Position numbers and translations under genes: made by a program | NCBI GenBank assembly: GCA_031280615.1 | Contig: JAITGO010000002.1 | Span: 310,001 to 374,000, forward strand | Direction of reading: 5' to 3' | Source: Desulfobulbus sp. | Lineage (GTDB): Bacteria; Desulfobacterota; Desulfobulbia; Desulfobulbales; Desulfobulbaceae | Length of the DNA stretch: 64,000 nucleotides | Notes under the pieces: model-generated | What the model was told of the DNA's origin: nothing | The model's input: the letters and a program-made list of their open reading frames with translations, nothing else | Database searches by the model: none | Shown here: piece by piece, positions 47,540 through 56,335 of the stretch | How positions within the stretch are numbered: the first letter of the stretch is position 1 | How the letters are laid out: every line of letters starts with the position of its first letter

Positions 47540-49876
47540 TCATTGCCGCAGGGCCCGGAGGCCGTTGGCCACCACCAGCAGGCTGGTGCCCACATCGGCG
47601 AACACCGCCATCCACATGGTTGCCTGGCCGGCCAAGGTCAGGCCGAAGAAAATGGCCTTGACCCCTAAAACCAGGGTGATGTTCTGGAGTAAGATGGCGT
47701 GTGTGGCCCGCGACAGCCGGATGAAGCGCGGGATCTTCCGGAGGTCGTCGTCCATCAGCGCCACGTCCGCGGTTTCGATGGCGGTATCGGTGCCGGCCGC
47801 GGCCATGGCGAAACCGACATCCGCCCTGGCAAGGGCCGGGGCGTCGTTGATGCCGTCGCCCACCATGCCCACCTTGCCGTCCCCACTCTCCTTGGCCCGA
47901 TTCGCCAGTTCGTCGACCACGGCCAATTTGTCCTGCGGCAGGAGATTGGCCTTGAAGCTCTCGACCCCCACCTGATCGGCAATGACCCGGGCGGTGTGCT
48001 CGTTGTCGCCGGTCAGCATCACGGTTTTGACGCCCAGCCGCCGCAAATCGCCGATGGCCGTAACACTGCTCGGCTTGAGCGTATCGGCCACCGCGAACAG
48101 GCCCGCCACCCCTTGCTCGCCCACCAGGGCCACCACGCTCTTGCCCTGTTCCTCCAGGGCGAAAAGGCGCGTTTCCAATTCGGGCGAACATTGCCCCAGC
48201 TCCTCCACCAGACGATGGTTGCCCAGGTGCCAAAGCTGGCCGGCAATGACTCCGCGCACCCCTCGGCCGGCCAGGGCAGCGAGATCGTCGACCTCGCGCA
48301 GTCCGGTCGACCGAGCCGTCGCGGCCTCGGCAATGGCACGGGACACCGGGTGATCCGACCGGGCGGCAAGGCTGGCCGCCAGGGCGATCACCTCCATCCC
48401 GTCCATGTCGCTCCACGTCACGAAATCGGTCTGCCTGGGTTTACCATGGGTGAGGGTACCGGTCTTGTCCAGGGCCAGGCAGCGCAGCCGGCGGCCCTGC
48501 TCGAGGAACAGGCCGCCCTTGATCAGGATGCCGTGGCGAGTCGCCGCGGCCATGCCGCTGACAATGCTGACCGGGGTGGAGATGACCAGGGCGCAGGGGC
48601 AACCGATGACCAGGATGACCAGACCGGTGTAGATCCATTCGCCCCAGGCACCGGCCAGGAACAGCGGCGGCACGATCGCCACCAGCAGGGCCACGACGAA
48701 CACCGCCGGGGTGTAAATGCGGGCGAAACGGTCGACAAAGCGCTGAATGGGGGCACGATTGGCCTGGGCCGCTTTCACCGCGTGGATGATCCGGGCCAGG
48801 GTCGAATCGTCGGCGCCGGCAGTGACCTTGAATTCGAACGAACCGGCCTCGTTGACGGTACCGGCGAACACCGGGTCGTCCACGGTTTTCTCGACCGGCA
48901 TGCTTTCACCGGTGATCGGCGCCTGGTTGATCGTCGACTGGCCCTGGACAATGACGCCGTCGAGCGCAATCCGTTCGCCCGGCTTGACCCGCACCCGGCT
49001 GCCGACCTCCACCCGCCGGCTTTCCATCTCCACCCAGGTGCCGTCCTCTTGAAGCACGGTGGCCGTCTCGGGGGTGAGGCTGAGCAGCTCGCCGATGGCC
49101 CTTCGCGCCCGCTCCAGAGACTTGGCCTCGATCGCCTCGGCCAGGCTGAACAGCACCATGACCATCGCGGCCTCCGGAAAGCGGCCGATAAGGACCGCGC
49201 CGGTCACGGCGATGGACATGAGGGCGTTGATGTTGAGGTCGAGGTTCTTGAGCGCGATCCACCCTTTCTTGTACGTGGTCAGGCCGCCGACCAGGATGGC
49301 GATCACTGCCAGGCCCATGGGCAGCCAGGCGGTGAGGATATCGGTGAACAGGCGGGTCTCCGCGCCCGCATGGATCAGGCCGCTTTCGCCCAGCAGTTCG
49401 GCCAGTTCCGCACCGGCGGCAAAGGCACCGGCCAGAGCCAGCCGGCCCCAGGGAATGCGGGTCTCGGGCAGGGCCGCACCGGCCCCCGATTCCCGGCCGA
49501 GGGGTTCGGGCTGCATGTCGATGGCAAGCAACGCGGCCTCGATGGGCTTGGTCGACGGCAGGTCATGGTTGACGACCAGCACCCGCTGCAGGAGGTTGAA
49601 CTCGAGCCCGGCGATCCCCGGCATGTTGCCCAGTTTCTTGCGGATCAGGGCTTCCTCCGTGGGGCAATCCATATTGACGATGCGGTACGCGGCCCGGGTC
49701 GCCGAGACTTCGCCCACCTGGGCCAGGTCGACCGGTTCCGGCGCCGCCCCGTGCTGATGGCCGCAGCACGAGTCGTGACCCTTGCAGCCGTCGTGGCCGT
49801 GGCGATGGGCCTCTTCTTGATGGCCATGTCCGTGCGTGCAGGCACATGGGGGAGCGGCGAGGGGGAGCTGGTTCAT
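47540..49876 (-). CDS. Zn/Cd/Pb P1B-type ATPase
   Basis: 778-residue metal exporter. His/Cys-rich N-terminus (HGHGHQEEAHRHGHDGCKGHDSCCGHQHG), then an HMA-like domain where the CxxC is reduced to MDCPTEEA. Membrane motif GCPCALVISTP, phosphorylation site DKTGTLTHG, HP in ARSDHPVSRAIAE, and hinge GDGINDAPAL. The C-terminal helices contain the K and DxG features of Zn/Cd exporters. Start at 49876 after GGAGATC. Divergent from a MerR-type regulator with a MerR operator between, so metal-inducible. Confidence 0.92.
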   Translation of the reverse strand: MNQLPLAAPPCACTHGHGHQEEAHRHGHDGCKGHDSCCGHQHGAAPEPVDLAQVGEVSATRAAYRIVNMDCPTEEALIRKKLGNMPGIAGLEFNLLQRVLVVNHDLPSTKPIEAALLAIDMQPEPLGRESGAGAALPETRIPWGRLALAGAFAAGAELAELLGESGLIHAGAETRLFTDILTAWLPMGLAVIAILVGGLTTYKKGWIALKNLDLNINALMSIAVTGAVLIGRFPEAAMVMVLFSLAEAIEAKSLERARRAIGELLSLTPETATVLQEDGTWVEMESRRVEVGSRVRVKPGERIALDGVIVQGQSTINQAPITGESMPVEKTVDDPVFAGTVNEAGSFEFKVTAGADDSTLARIIHAVKAAQANRAPIQRFVDRFARIYTPAVFVVALLVAIVPPLFLAGAWGEWIYTGLVILVIGCPCALVISTPVSIVSGMAAATRHGILIKGGLFLEQGRRLRCLALDKTGTLTHGKPRQTDFVTWSDMDGMEVIALAASLAARSDHPVSRAIAEAATARSTGLREVDDLAALAGRGVRGVIAGQLWHLGNHRLVEELGQCSPELETRLFALEEQGKSVVALVGEQGVAGLFAVADTLKPSSVTAIGDLRRLGVKTVMLTGDNEHTARVIADQVGVESFKANLLPQDKLAVVDELANRAKESGDGKVGMVGDGINDAPALARADVGFAMAAAGTDTAIETADVALMDDDLRKIPRFIRLSRATHAILLQNITLVLGVKAIFFGLTLAGQATMWMAVFADVGTSLLVVANGLRALRQ

Positions 49877-49933
49877 GATCGATCTCCATTCATCGACGGC
49901 GGCCAAGGATGGCCGCTTAGCGTTGTTTCCTTG

Positions 49934-49964
49934 AGAGTAATGTCTATAGTAGCTGGAGAATCAA
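49934..49964 (-). promoter_or_regulatory. MerR-type operator/promoter of the Zn/Cd/Pb ATPase gene
   Basis: -35 TTGATT (49964-49959), 19-base spacer, -10 TACTCT (49939-49934) on the minus strand. The long spacer carries the imperfect dyad ATTCTCCAGCTAC-TATAGACA, close to CadR/ZntR operators. Confidence 0.78.
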
Positions 49965-50072
49965 GCCGGCGGCGGCGGAAAAACGGCCGCCACCTCCGGC
50001 TGGGCAGCGTGGCCAAGGTACGGGCTCGAGTGGCTCGAGGGTCAATCGATTTTTTGAGGCGGCGGTAAGAAA

Positions 50073-50516
50073 ATGAAGATCGGCGAGATGGCGAAGAAGA
50101 CCGGATGCAAGGTGGTCACGATCCGGTACTACGAAAAGGAAGGGCTCCTGGAAAAACCGGGGCGGACCGAAGGCAACTACCGGCTGTACGGCCGGGACGA
50201 CCAGGAGCGTCTGGAATTCATCCTCCACTGCCGCAAGCATGGGATGCAGCTAGCCGAAATCAGAAAGCTGCTGGCCTTCCGCGACCGGCCCCAGCGGGAC
50301 TGTACCTGGATCACCGAGTTGATCGACGCCCACATCGACAATGTCGATGGCCAGATTGCCGCGCTCCAGCACCTGAAAAAACACTTGGAGGAGCTGCGGC
50401 TGCGATGCGCCGGCGGCCGGAACGGCGACAACTGCGGTATCATGCAGAGCCTGGACAGCCTGAACGCCTGTTGCGCCTCCTGCGCCCGCTGCTCCCCGGA
50501 TGCCGGGCGGGAGTAA
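50073..50516 (+). CDS. MerR-family heavy-metal regulator (CadR/PbrR-like)
   Basis: 147 residues. N-terminal winged helix MKIGEMAKKTGCKVVTIRYYEKEGLL and GNYRLYGRDDQERLEFI, a dimerisation helix, and a cysteine-rich tail (RDC..., RLRCAGGRNGDNCGIM, ACCASCARC) for divalent metal. It starts 196 bases from the divergent ATPase and ends 13 bases before the next, convergent ATPase gene. Confidence 0.92.
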   Translation: MKIGEMAKKTGCKVVTIRYYEKEGLLEKPGRTEGNYRLYGRDDQERLEFILHCRKHGMQLAEIRKLLAFRDRPQRDCTWITELIDAHIDNVDGQIAALQHLKKHLEELRLRCAGGRNGDNCGIMQSLDSLNACCASCARCSPDAGRE

Positions 50517-50529
50517 CGGCCCGGCCCGC

Positions 50530-52416
50530 TCAGTTCAGCTTGCGGTCGTACAACCGGGCCGCGTTCAACACGATCAGCACCGAACCGGCATTGTGCACCA
50601 GGGCGCCGGTGATCGGGGTGAGCAATCCCATCACCGACATGGCGATGGCGGCGCAGTTGATCAGCATGGCCAGGGCGATGTTGCCCTTGATGGTGCGGAT
50701 GGTGACGTTCGACAGCCGCTTCAGGTAGGGGAGCTTGCCGATGTCGTCGCCCATCAGGGCGATGTCGGCCGCCTCGATGGCAATGTCGCTGCCCATGGTG
50801 CCCATGGCCACGCCCACGTCGGCGGTCTTCAGCGCCGGGGCGTCGTTGACGCCATCGCCGATCATGCACACGGTGCGCCCTTGGGCCTGCATGGTCTTGA
50901 TCCACTCCACTTTCTGGGCGGGAAGCAATTCGGCCCGCACTTGGTCGATATCTGCCCGGGCCGCGAAATGGGCCGCGGTGTGGGCATGGTCGCCGGTCAG
51001 CAGAACCACCTCCGTTCCCATCTGCCGCAGACGCCGCACCATCTCCGCCGCCCCCTCGCGCAAGGTATCGGACAGGGCCACCATGCCGATGCAGCGACCC
51101 GCCTCGGCCACCAGGATGCCGGCCTTGCCCTGCTGGCGCAGTCCGGCCAGGGCGGCATGAATCTCCTTGTTAATCGCGATGCCGTTTTCCTCCAGATAGG
51201 CGCTGTTGCCGCACCTTATCTCGGTGTCGCCAACGGTTGCGGCAATGCCCTTGCCGGGGACCATGACAAACCGCTCCACCGGCAGCGGCACAAGGTTCAA
51301 GGCCGCGGCCCGCGCCACCACCGCCTTGCCCAAGGGGTGCTCCGACCGGCTTTCGACCGCGGCCGCCAACCCGAGCAATTGCTCTTCCGTCCGATCCGGG
51401 ACAAAGACCGCGATGTCGCTGACTTCCAGGATGCCGTGGGTGAGGGTGCCGGTCTTGTCGAAGGCGATGCTGTCCACCCTGCCCATGTTTTCCAGGGCTT
51501 CGCCGGACTTGATCAGCACCCCGTGGCGAGTGGCCTGACCGATGGCCGCCATGATGGAGGTGGGCGTGGCCAGGGCCAGGGCGCAGGGGCAAAACACCAC
51601 CAGCACCGTGACCGCCCGGATGACGTCGCCGGTGGCTACGTAAGCGACCAGGGCGATCAGCAGGGCGGCCGGCACCAACCAGCTTGCCCACCGATCCACG
51701 ATGCGTTGCATGGGCGCCTTGTTGTCCTCCGCTTCCCGCACCATCCTGATGAGCTTGTGCAGCGAGGAATCCTCGCCCACCTTGGCGGCCCGGATGTCCA
51801 CCGCCCCGAACCGGTTGATGGTGCCGCTGAACACGCTTTCGCCCACGGTTTTGTCCACGGGCAGCGACTCGCCGGTCATGATCGACTGGTCGATCGAGGT
51901 GCTGCCGGCCACGATCTCGCCGTCCACCGGGATGGTTTCGCCGGGCAGCACTCGAAGCACGTCGCCCCGGCGAATCCGGGCAATGGGCACGACCTCTTCC
52001 CTATCGGCCTCGATGCGCCGGCCCTGTTGCGGCGCCAGGCCGATCAACTGCTTCAACCCCCGCTTGGCCCGTTCCACCGTCCGATCCTCGAGGATGGCGC
52101 CGATGGCCATGATGAAGGCCACCTCGCCGGCCGCGAACAATTCGCCGATGGCAACCGAGGCCACCATGGCGATGGAGATCAGCAGGGCCGAGGAGATGTT
52201 GCGCTGGAAAAACAACCGCGTCAGCGCCAGGTACACCAGAGGCGAGCCGGAAATGAGGATCGTACCCCAGGCTGGGTCCACCGGCACCGACTTTTCGGCC
52301 AGCAAAACCGCCAGACTCAGCGCCAGGAGCGCGCCCGAAACGACGGTCATCCGCAATCCCGCCAGGGCGTCGAAAAAAAACGCTGTTTGCGCCGCCACCG
52401 TTACCTTGGCTGTCAT
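50530..52416 (-). CDS. P1B-type ATPase, Cu-like, no N-terminal metal domain
   Basis: 628-residue metal ATPase. It lacks an HMA domain and starts directly with membrane helices. Motifs: TGES, FCPCALALATP, DKTGTLTHG, SEHPLGKAV, GDGVNDAPAL. AAGGAGGAGGG before the ATG at 52416 sets the start. The C-terminal membrane segment (NCAAIAMSVMGLLTPITGALVHNAGSVLIVLNA) resembles Ni/Cu-type relatives found beside CsoR/RcnR regulators. Divergent from a CsoR-family gene with a CsoR-like operator at its promoter. Exact metal uncertain. Confidence 0.88.
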   Translation of the reverse strand: MTAKVTVAAQTAFFFDALAGLRMTVVSGALLALSLAVLLAEKSVPVDPAWGTILISGSPLVYLALTRLFFQRNISSALLISIAMVASVAIGELFAAGEVAFIMAIGAILEDRTVERAKRGLKQLIGLAPQQGRRIEADREEVVPIARIRRGDVLRVLPGETIPVDGEIVAGSTSIDQSIMTGESLPVDKTVGESVFSGTINRFGAVDIRAAKVGEDSSLHKLIRMVREAEDNKAPMQRIVDRWASWLVPAALLIALVAYVATGDVIRAVTVLVVFCPCALALATPTSIMAAIGQATRHGVLIKSGEALENMGRVDSIAFDKTGTLTHGILEVSDIAVFVPDRTEEQLLGLAAAVESRSEHPLGKAVVARAAALNLVPLPVERFVMVPGKGIAATVGDTEIRCGNSAYLEENGIAINKEIHAALAGLRQQGKAGILVAEAGRCIGMVALSDTLREGAAEMVRRLRQMGTEVVLLTGDHAHTAAHFAARADIDQVRAELLPAQKVEWIKTMQAQGRTVCMIGDGVNDAPALKTADVGVAMGTMGSDIAIEAADIALMGDDIGKLPYLKRLSNVTIRTIKGNIALAMLINCAAIAMSVMGLLTPITGALVHNAGSVLIVLNAARLYDRKLN

Positions 52417-52472
52417 ACCCTCCTCCTTGTGTGTATTTTTCGTTTTCTGCAAGACTCTCATGGCCGTATACC

Positions 52473-52499
52473 ATATACCCCTATAGAGTATCAAGTCAA
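52473..52499 (-). promoter_or_regulatory. CsoR-like operator/promoter of the second ATPase
   Basis: -35 TTGACT (52499-52494) and ATACTCTATAGGGGTATAT on the minus strand. The TACYC..GGGGTA core matches CsoR-type operators and overlaps the -35/-10 spacer, fitting repression relieved by metal. Confidence 0.72.
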
Positions 52500-52692
52500 C
52501 CGCAAAAAGAGGCCGTGCATTTTTGCGGATAACCGTTTACCTATGCGTTCAGCTATGCGCAGGGGCTGCACGACCAGGGCTTCACGACGGCGGCATACGG
52601 CAAACCGGGGAATTTTCCCCGATTGCGGAGAATGGACAAGGAAACCCACCGTGCGGCCGTCCACGGCAGGGCATTTTTTCAGCGGGTCCGGG

Positions 52693-52968
52693 ATGAGACA
52701 GTGTATCGACGTTGAAGCCGTCACCAAGCGGCTCAAGCGCATTGAGGGACAAATTCGGGGCATTGCCAGGATGGTCGAGGACGACAAGCCCTGCGAGGAT
52801 ATCCTGGTCCAGATCGGCGCGGCCAAGGCCGCCCTGCACAAGACCGGGCAGACCGTTCTCGAGGGCCATTTGCACCACTGCGTGCTGGACGGCGTGCGGG
52901 AAGGCAACGAAGAGGCGACGCTCAAAAAACTGACCGCGGCCATCGAACAGTTCTCGCGCATCGTCTGA
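52693..52968 (+). CDS. CsoR/RcnR-family metal-sensing repressor
   Basis: 91-residue all-helical DUF156 protein. RLKRIEGQIRGIARMVEDDKPCEDILVQ holds the first cysteine; EGHLHHCVLDG holds the His and second Cys, giving the x-C-H-C ligand set of Cu-responsive CsoR. It is divergent from the ATPase and should repress it from the operator at 52473-52499. Confidence 0.93.
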   Translation: MRQCIDVEAVTKRLKRIEGQIRGIARMVEDDKPCEDILVQIGAAKAALHKTGQTVLEGHLHHCVLDGVREGNEEATLKKLTAAIEQFSRIV

Positions 52969-53076
52969 GCGCGCGGGCCGGCATCGCCGCGCACCTCGGT
53001 GCACGATCACGGTTCAGAGAATTCATCGCGGGGTACGCGCCGCTGCGCAATCCCCGGCAACCAACAGGAAAACAGC

Positions 53077-53313
53077 ATGCACATCCAAGGCGCCGTAGTC
53101 ATCGTCGACCGGGAAACCACCAAACTGGAGGGCTACCGGCTGGAAGACCCGGTCCGAGCCCCGGCGGTCATCATTTTCGTCGACGGGGACAAGCCCCGCC
53201 TGCTGCCGATCCAGCAGGGCTACCCGCCGCCGATCAAGGTCCGCTCGCACAACATGGAGGCGGATATCCAGATCATCACCTACCAGGAAATCAATGCCGC
53301 CCTCGGCCACTGA
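53077..53313 (+). CDS. Conserved-looking small protein, unknown
   Basis: 78 residues (MHIQGAVVIVDRETTKLEGYRL...). I recognise no family. It looks like a compact beta-rich fold (AVVIVD, PAVIIFVDGD, IQIITYQE) with no cysteines or signal peptide. Its end overlaps the transglutaminase-like gene start by 20 bases, so the two are translationally coupled. An AACAGG sequence precedes the ATG. Confidence 0.6.
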   Translation: MHIQGAVVIVDRETTKLEGYRLEDPVRAPAVIIFVDGDKPRLLPIQQGYPPPIKVRSHNMEADIQIITYQEINAALGH

Positions 53314-53950
53314 CCTCCTGCCTCCGGGCTGCCCCGAAGGAAGCGCCCCGTTTGCCGACGGTGGCGCCATCGTCCCTCTGGAGCGGTATCTGGCCCCAAG
53401 CCTCCACATCGATTACGATCATCCGGAGGTCCGGGCGCAGGCCGCCGTTCTAGCGCAAGGTCTGTCCGACCCGGTGGCCATTGCCCGCCGGTGTTTCGAA
53501 TTTGTCCGGGACGCGATCCGCCACAGCTGGGATTTCAAGGAAAATCCGGTGACCTGCCATGCCTCGGAGGTGCTGCGCCACCGCACCGGCTACTGCTATG
53601 CCAAAAGCCACCTGCTGGCGGCGCTGCTGCGGGCCAACCGGATTCCGGCCGGGCTCTGCTACCAGCGATTGGAGCGGGAGGCAGGCGGAACGATCTATTG
53701 CCTCCACGGCCTGAACGCGGTGCTCCTACCCGGATTCGGCTGGTACCGTATCGATGCCCGGGGGAACAAACCCGGGGTCGCCGCCGCCTTTTGTCCGCCG
53801 GAGGAACAGCTGGCCTTCCACCCTCACAAGCCCGGCGAACGCGATCTGGCAGGCATCTGGCCGGAACCCTTGCCCTTGGTCATTGCCGTGCTCGAACGCT
53901 GCTCCGATGTGGCCCAGGCCTACGGCCAGCTGCCGGACATCGAGTTCTGA
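53294..53950 (+). CDS. Transglutaminase-like cysteine hydrolase
   Basis: 218-residue transglutaminase-core protein. The catalytic triad is visible as Cys in HRTGYCYAKSHLLAALLR, His in IYCLHGLNAVL and Asp in YRIDARG. No signal peptide, so cytoplasmic. Prokaryotic members are mostly proteases or amidohydrolases, and the substrate is unknown. Coupled to the preceding small protein, followed at 93 bases by the selenoprotein. Confidence 0.85.
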   Translation: MPPSATDLLPPGCPEGSAPFADGGAIVPLERYLAPSLHIDYDHPEVRAQAAVLAQGLSDPVAIARRCFEFVRDAIRHSWDFKENPVTCHASEVLRHRTGYCYAKSHLLAALLRANRIPAGLCYQRLEREAGGTIYCLHGLNAVLLPGFGWYRIDARGNKPGVAAAFCPPEEQLAFHPHKPGERDLAGIWPEPLPLVIAVLERCSDVAQAYGQLPDIEF

Positions 53951-54043
53951 ACCCGGCGGAGACGGAAAAAACTCCGCCGGATCGCACCGTGCCCGCACCG
54001 CGCGTGCGGGCGCTTTTCCCCAAACGATCAAGGGAGGTAACAC

Positions 54044-54247
54044 ATGACCGCAGTCATCATTTACGGCAAGCACGGCTGACCGCACACCACCCGCGCCCGT
54101 GAGGCGAATCCCGACCATGTCTATTACGACGTCAAGCTCGATGTCGCCCGGATGGAAGAAATGCTGCGCCACAGCCAGGGCCGGCGCAAGGTGCCGGTGA
54201 TCGTTGCCGACGGCCGCGTGGCCATCGGCTTCGACGGCGGCTCTTGA
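54044..54247 (+). CDS. Uxx-star glutaredoxin-like selenoprotein
   Basis: 67-residue glutaredoxin-like protein with selenocysteine at position 12. From the ATG at 54044 (strong AGGGAGGT site) the frame reads MTAVIIYGKHG, TGA (54077-54079), then PHTTRAREANP...VYYDVKLD and GRRKVPVIVADGRVAIGF to a second TGA at 54245. GU-PHT replaces the CPYT-like glutaredoxin active site, as in the Uxx-star family. Both halves match the family, so the first TGA is decoded, not a stop. A GC-rich hairpin just downstream could be the SECIS. Implies a selenocysteine system in the host. Confidence 0.9.
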
Positions 54248-54285
54248 GGGGTCTGAAGGTTCGGCGGTCGCCGAACGCAAATCAC

Positions 54286-54326
54286 CGGGACGGATGGTTG
54301 CCTGCAACCCCGTCCCGTTTTTTTTT
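54286..54326 (+). terminator. Terminator after the selenoprotein gene
   Basis: CGGGACGG, 16-base loop region, CCGTCCCG and nine T residues. Just upstream, 54259-54276 forms another small hairpin. Confidence 0.88.
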
Positions 54327-54542
54327 GAGGAAATTCAAGGACAGCGGAAGAGCCCTTGCCGTTGAAGCCCCCCGGCCGGTGCCCTTTCTTTTGATTCTTC
54401 TCTTTGGGCAAGCAACGAAAAGAAGGCCTCTGCCGGAGAGACCGAGGCCGATATTCGCGGTACCGGACCACAATGCTCCGAAGCTTTTCAAGCCAGGCAT
54501 CGTTTCCCCACACACCTCATTGAGGTGGCGAGAACAAACGTC
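54327..54542. other. Intergenic, no gene seen
   Basis: 216 bases between the selenoprotein terminator and the end of the minus-strand operon. No terminator for that operon is obvious. Confidence 0.4.
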
Positions 54543-55175
54543 TCAACCGGTTGCAATAAGCCGATACGGCGCCGGCAACGGGCCGAGCAGATTGACCGCC
54601 ACCACCTCGATCCCCTGTTCCCCTGCCCGCAAAATATTGACCGCGCCGTAGTCCTGAGGGATTGCCAGCGCCTGCCGCAAGGGCCGGCCGAGCAGGCGGG
54701 AGAGCACGACCCGGTTGACCCCGGCGTGGGCGACGACGAGCAGGGGGCCGGCCGTCTGCCAAACCAGGGCGAACAGGGCCGGACAGACGCGGTCCGCCAG
54801 ATCGCCGAAACTCTCCCCGCCCGGCGGCCGGACATGCTCCAGGTCCAGGCCGCGCCGCTCGTAGAGGCCGGGAAAACTCTGCCGAACTTCCGCCACGGTA
54901 CGCCCTTCCCACTGGCCGAGATCGATTTCGGCCAGGGCGTCGAGCATCCGGATGGCCGCTTCCGGCCGGCCACTGACCAGGGCCGCCGTTTGCACGGCCC
55001 GCTGCAAAGGGGAAGCGACTGCCTCGGCAAAGGGGACATGGCGCAGCTGCCCGCCCAGGGCCTGGGCCTGGCGGACGCCGTCGAGGTTGAGCGGCAGATC
55101 GGTCCGCCCCAGGAAACGGCGCGGCGAAGAGGTGTCGACCGCGCCATGCCTGAGCAAATAGATCAGCCGCCGCAT
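54543..55175 (-). CDS. Histidine phosphatase family protein
   Basis: 210 residues. Phosphoglycerate mutase-like fold with the catalytic LLRHGAVDTS, SPLQRAVQTA, the acidic EIDLGQWEG and VVAHAGVNR. Close to alpha-ribazole phosphatase/CobC in motifs, but its position as last gene of the Trs/XdhC operon suggests a role there. The ATG at 55175 overlaps the previous gene by 13 bases. Confidence 0.87.
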   Translation of the reverse strand: MRRLIYLLRHGAVDTSSPRRFLGRTDLPLNLDGVRQAQALGGQLRHVPFAEAVASPLQRAVQTAALVSGRPEAAIRMLDALAEIDLGQWEGRTVAEVRQSFPGLYERRGLDLEHVRPPGGESFGDLADRVCPALFALVWQTAGPLLVVAHAGVNRVVLSRLLGRPLRQALAIPQDYGAVNILRAGEQGIEVVAVNLLGPLPAPYRLIATG

Positions 55176-56335
55176 GTTCCGTCCCCCCTGACTCCATCCG
55201 CCGTCATGGCGACCCCGGCCAGCGGCTGCGCCATCGCGGCTTCCACCACTGCGGCCAGCCGTTCGGCCTGTTGCCATCTGCCCTCGATGGCCCGGACCGC
55301 CTCGGGCTCATGCCGGAGCAAAGACAGCTTCTCGGCAAACCGCGCTTCGATGGCAACCAACCGGCTGCCGCGCACCAGCTTGTCGGCAAGAAAGACGATC
55401 TCGCGTTCGCCCGGTTCCATGCAGGGCCTCCAAGGCAGGTCCTTGTGGGCACCGACAATGGCCGCCACCCGCTCGAACCCCAGTTGCCGCAGCCAGCGCT
55501 CGCCTTCGGCCTCATGGCGGGGCTGTCCCTTGGCGATGTCGTGCAGCCAGCCGCCGACCCGGCACAATTCCACATCCAGCCGGCGGTCGCCGTGCCGGTT
55601 CAATGCCTCGGCAATGGCCGTTGCCACTCCGGCCACCGCGCGCCCATGGGCCAACCCCTTATCCGGCATGGGGTGTAGATGCTCCAGGATGGCCGTGCAT
55701 TCGTCCATGGTCGGTATGCCCCGGCGGGCGAATCGGGCGCATCCATCCCGGTAGGCATCGAGGGTGTCCAGATCGAGATGGATATGGGCGTCGGCCACCG
55801 GCACCTCGCGCACTTGCTCCGGCCGTTCCGCCTCGATCCGGGCCAGCAGGCCGCGCATCCCGCCTTCGGGATGCTCCTGGCCCAGGATCGGGTCGATGAG
55901 GTCGGCATGGATGAGCGGCGGATGCCCGCGCCGGCCGGCAAAAACCGGGCAGCAAACCAAGGTCGGCTGTGCGGCGAAGGAAGCGGCCAAAAGCCGCACC
56001 GTGCCGAAGCGCACCAGGGGCATATCCACCGGCAGAAGGAAAAACCCGTCGCAGCGGCCGGCCAGCAGGCTCGCCCCGGCGCGGATCGAACCGTACATGC
56101 CGGCGGCATAGTCCGAATTGAGGGCCAGCCGCGCTCCGAGCCCCGCGGCGGCCGCCCCGATCTCCCCGGCCCGGTGGCCGATCGCCACCACGATGTCGTT
56201 GATGCCGCAGGCGGAAAACAGGGTCACGCAGTGGCCGAGCATCGTCCGGCCATCCAAAGGCAGCAAGGCCTTGAGCTCGCCCATCCGCGAGGACAGCCCG
56301 GCGGCGAGGACGAGGGCGCTTAGGCGAGGTGCCAT
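55163..56335 (-). CDS. NTP transferase-HD domain fusion (DVU_1551 family-like)
   Basis: 390 residues. Residues 1-200 form a MobA/MocA-like nucleotidyltransferase (LVLAAGLSSRMGELKALLPLDGRTML, FLLPVDMPLV, CPVFAGRRGHPPLI), the class that makes cytidylyl- or guanylyl-molybdopterin. Residues ~225-370 are an HD phosphohydrolase (HGRAVAGVATAIAEAL, CRVGGWLHDIAKGQPRHE). Overlaps the xdhC-like gene by 16 bases. Probably supplies the dinucleotide cofactor to a molybdenum hydroxylase; what the HD domain hydrolyses is unknown. Confidence 0.85.
   Translation of the reverse strand: MAPRLSALVLAAGLSSRMGELKALLPLDGRTMLGHCVTLFSACGINDIVVAIGHRAGEIGAAAAGLGARLALNSDYAAGMYGSIRAGASLLAGRCDGFFLLPVDMPLVRFGTVRLLAASFAAQPTLVCCPVFAGRRGHPPLIHADLIDPILGQEHPEGGMRGLLARIEAERPEQVREVPVADAHIHLDLDTLDAYRDGCARFARRGIPTMDECTAILEHLHPMPDKGLAHGRAVAGVATAIAEALNRHGDRRLDVELCRVGGWLHDIAKGQPRHEAEGERWLRQLGFERVAAIVGAHKDLPWRPCMEPGEREIVFLADKLVRGSRLVAIEARFAEKLSLLRHEPEAVRAIEGRWQQAERLAAVVEAAMAQPLAGVAMTADGVRGDGTCGG

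Noticed and set aside
47699..50068. 789-codon open frame on the plus strand
   Set aside because: Antisense to the Zn/Cd ATPase gene, with no family features and no ribosome site.
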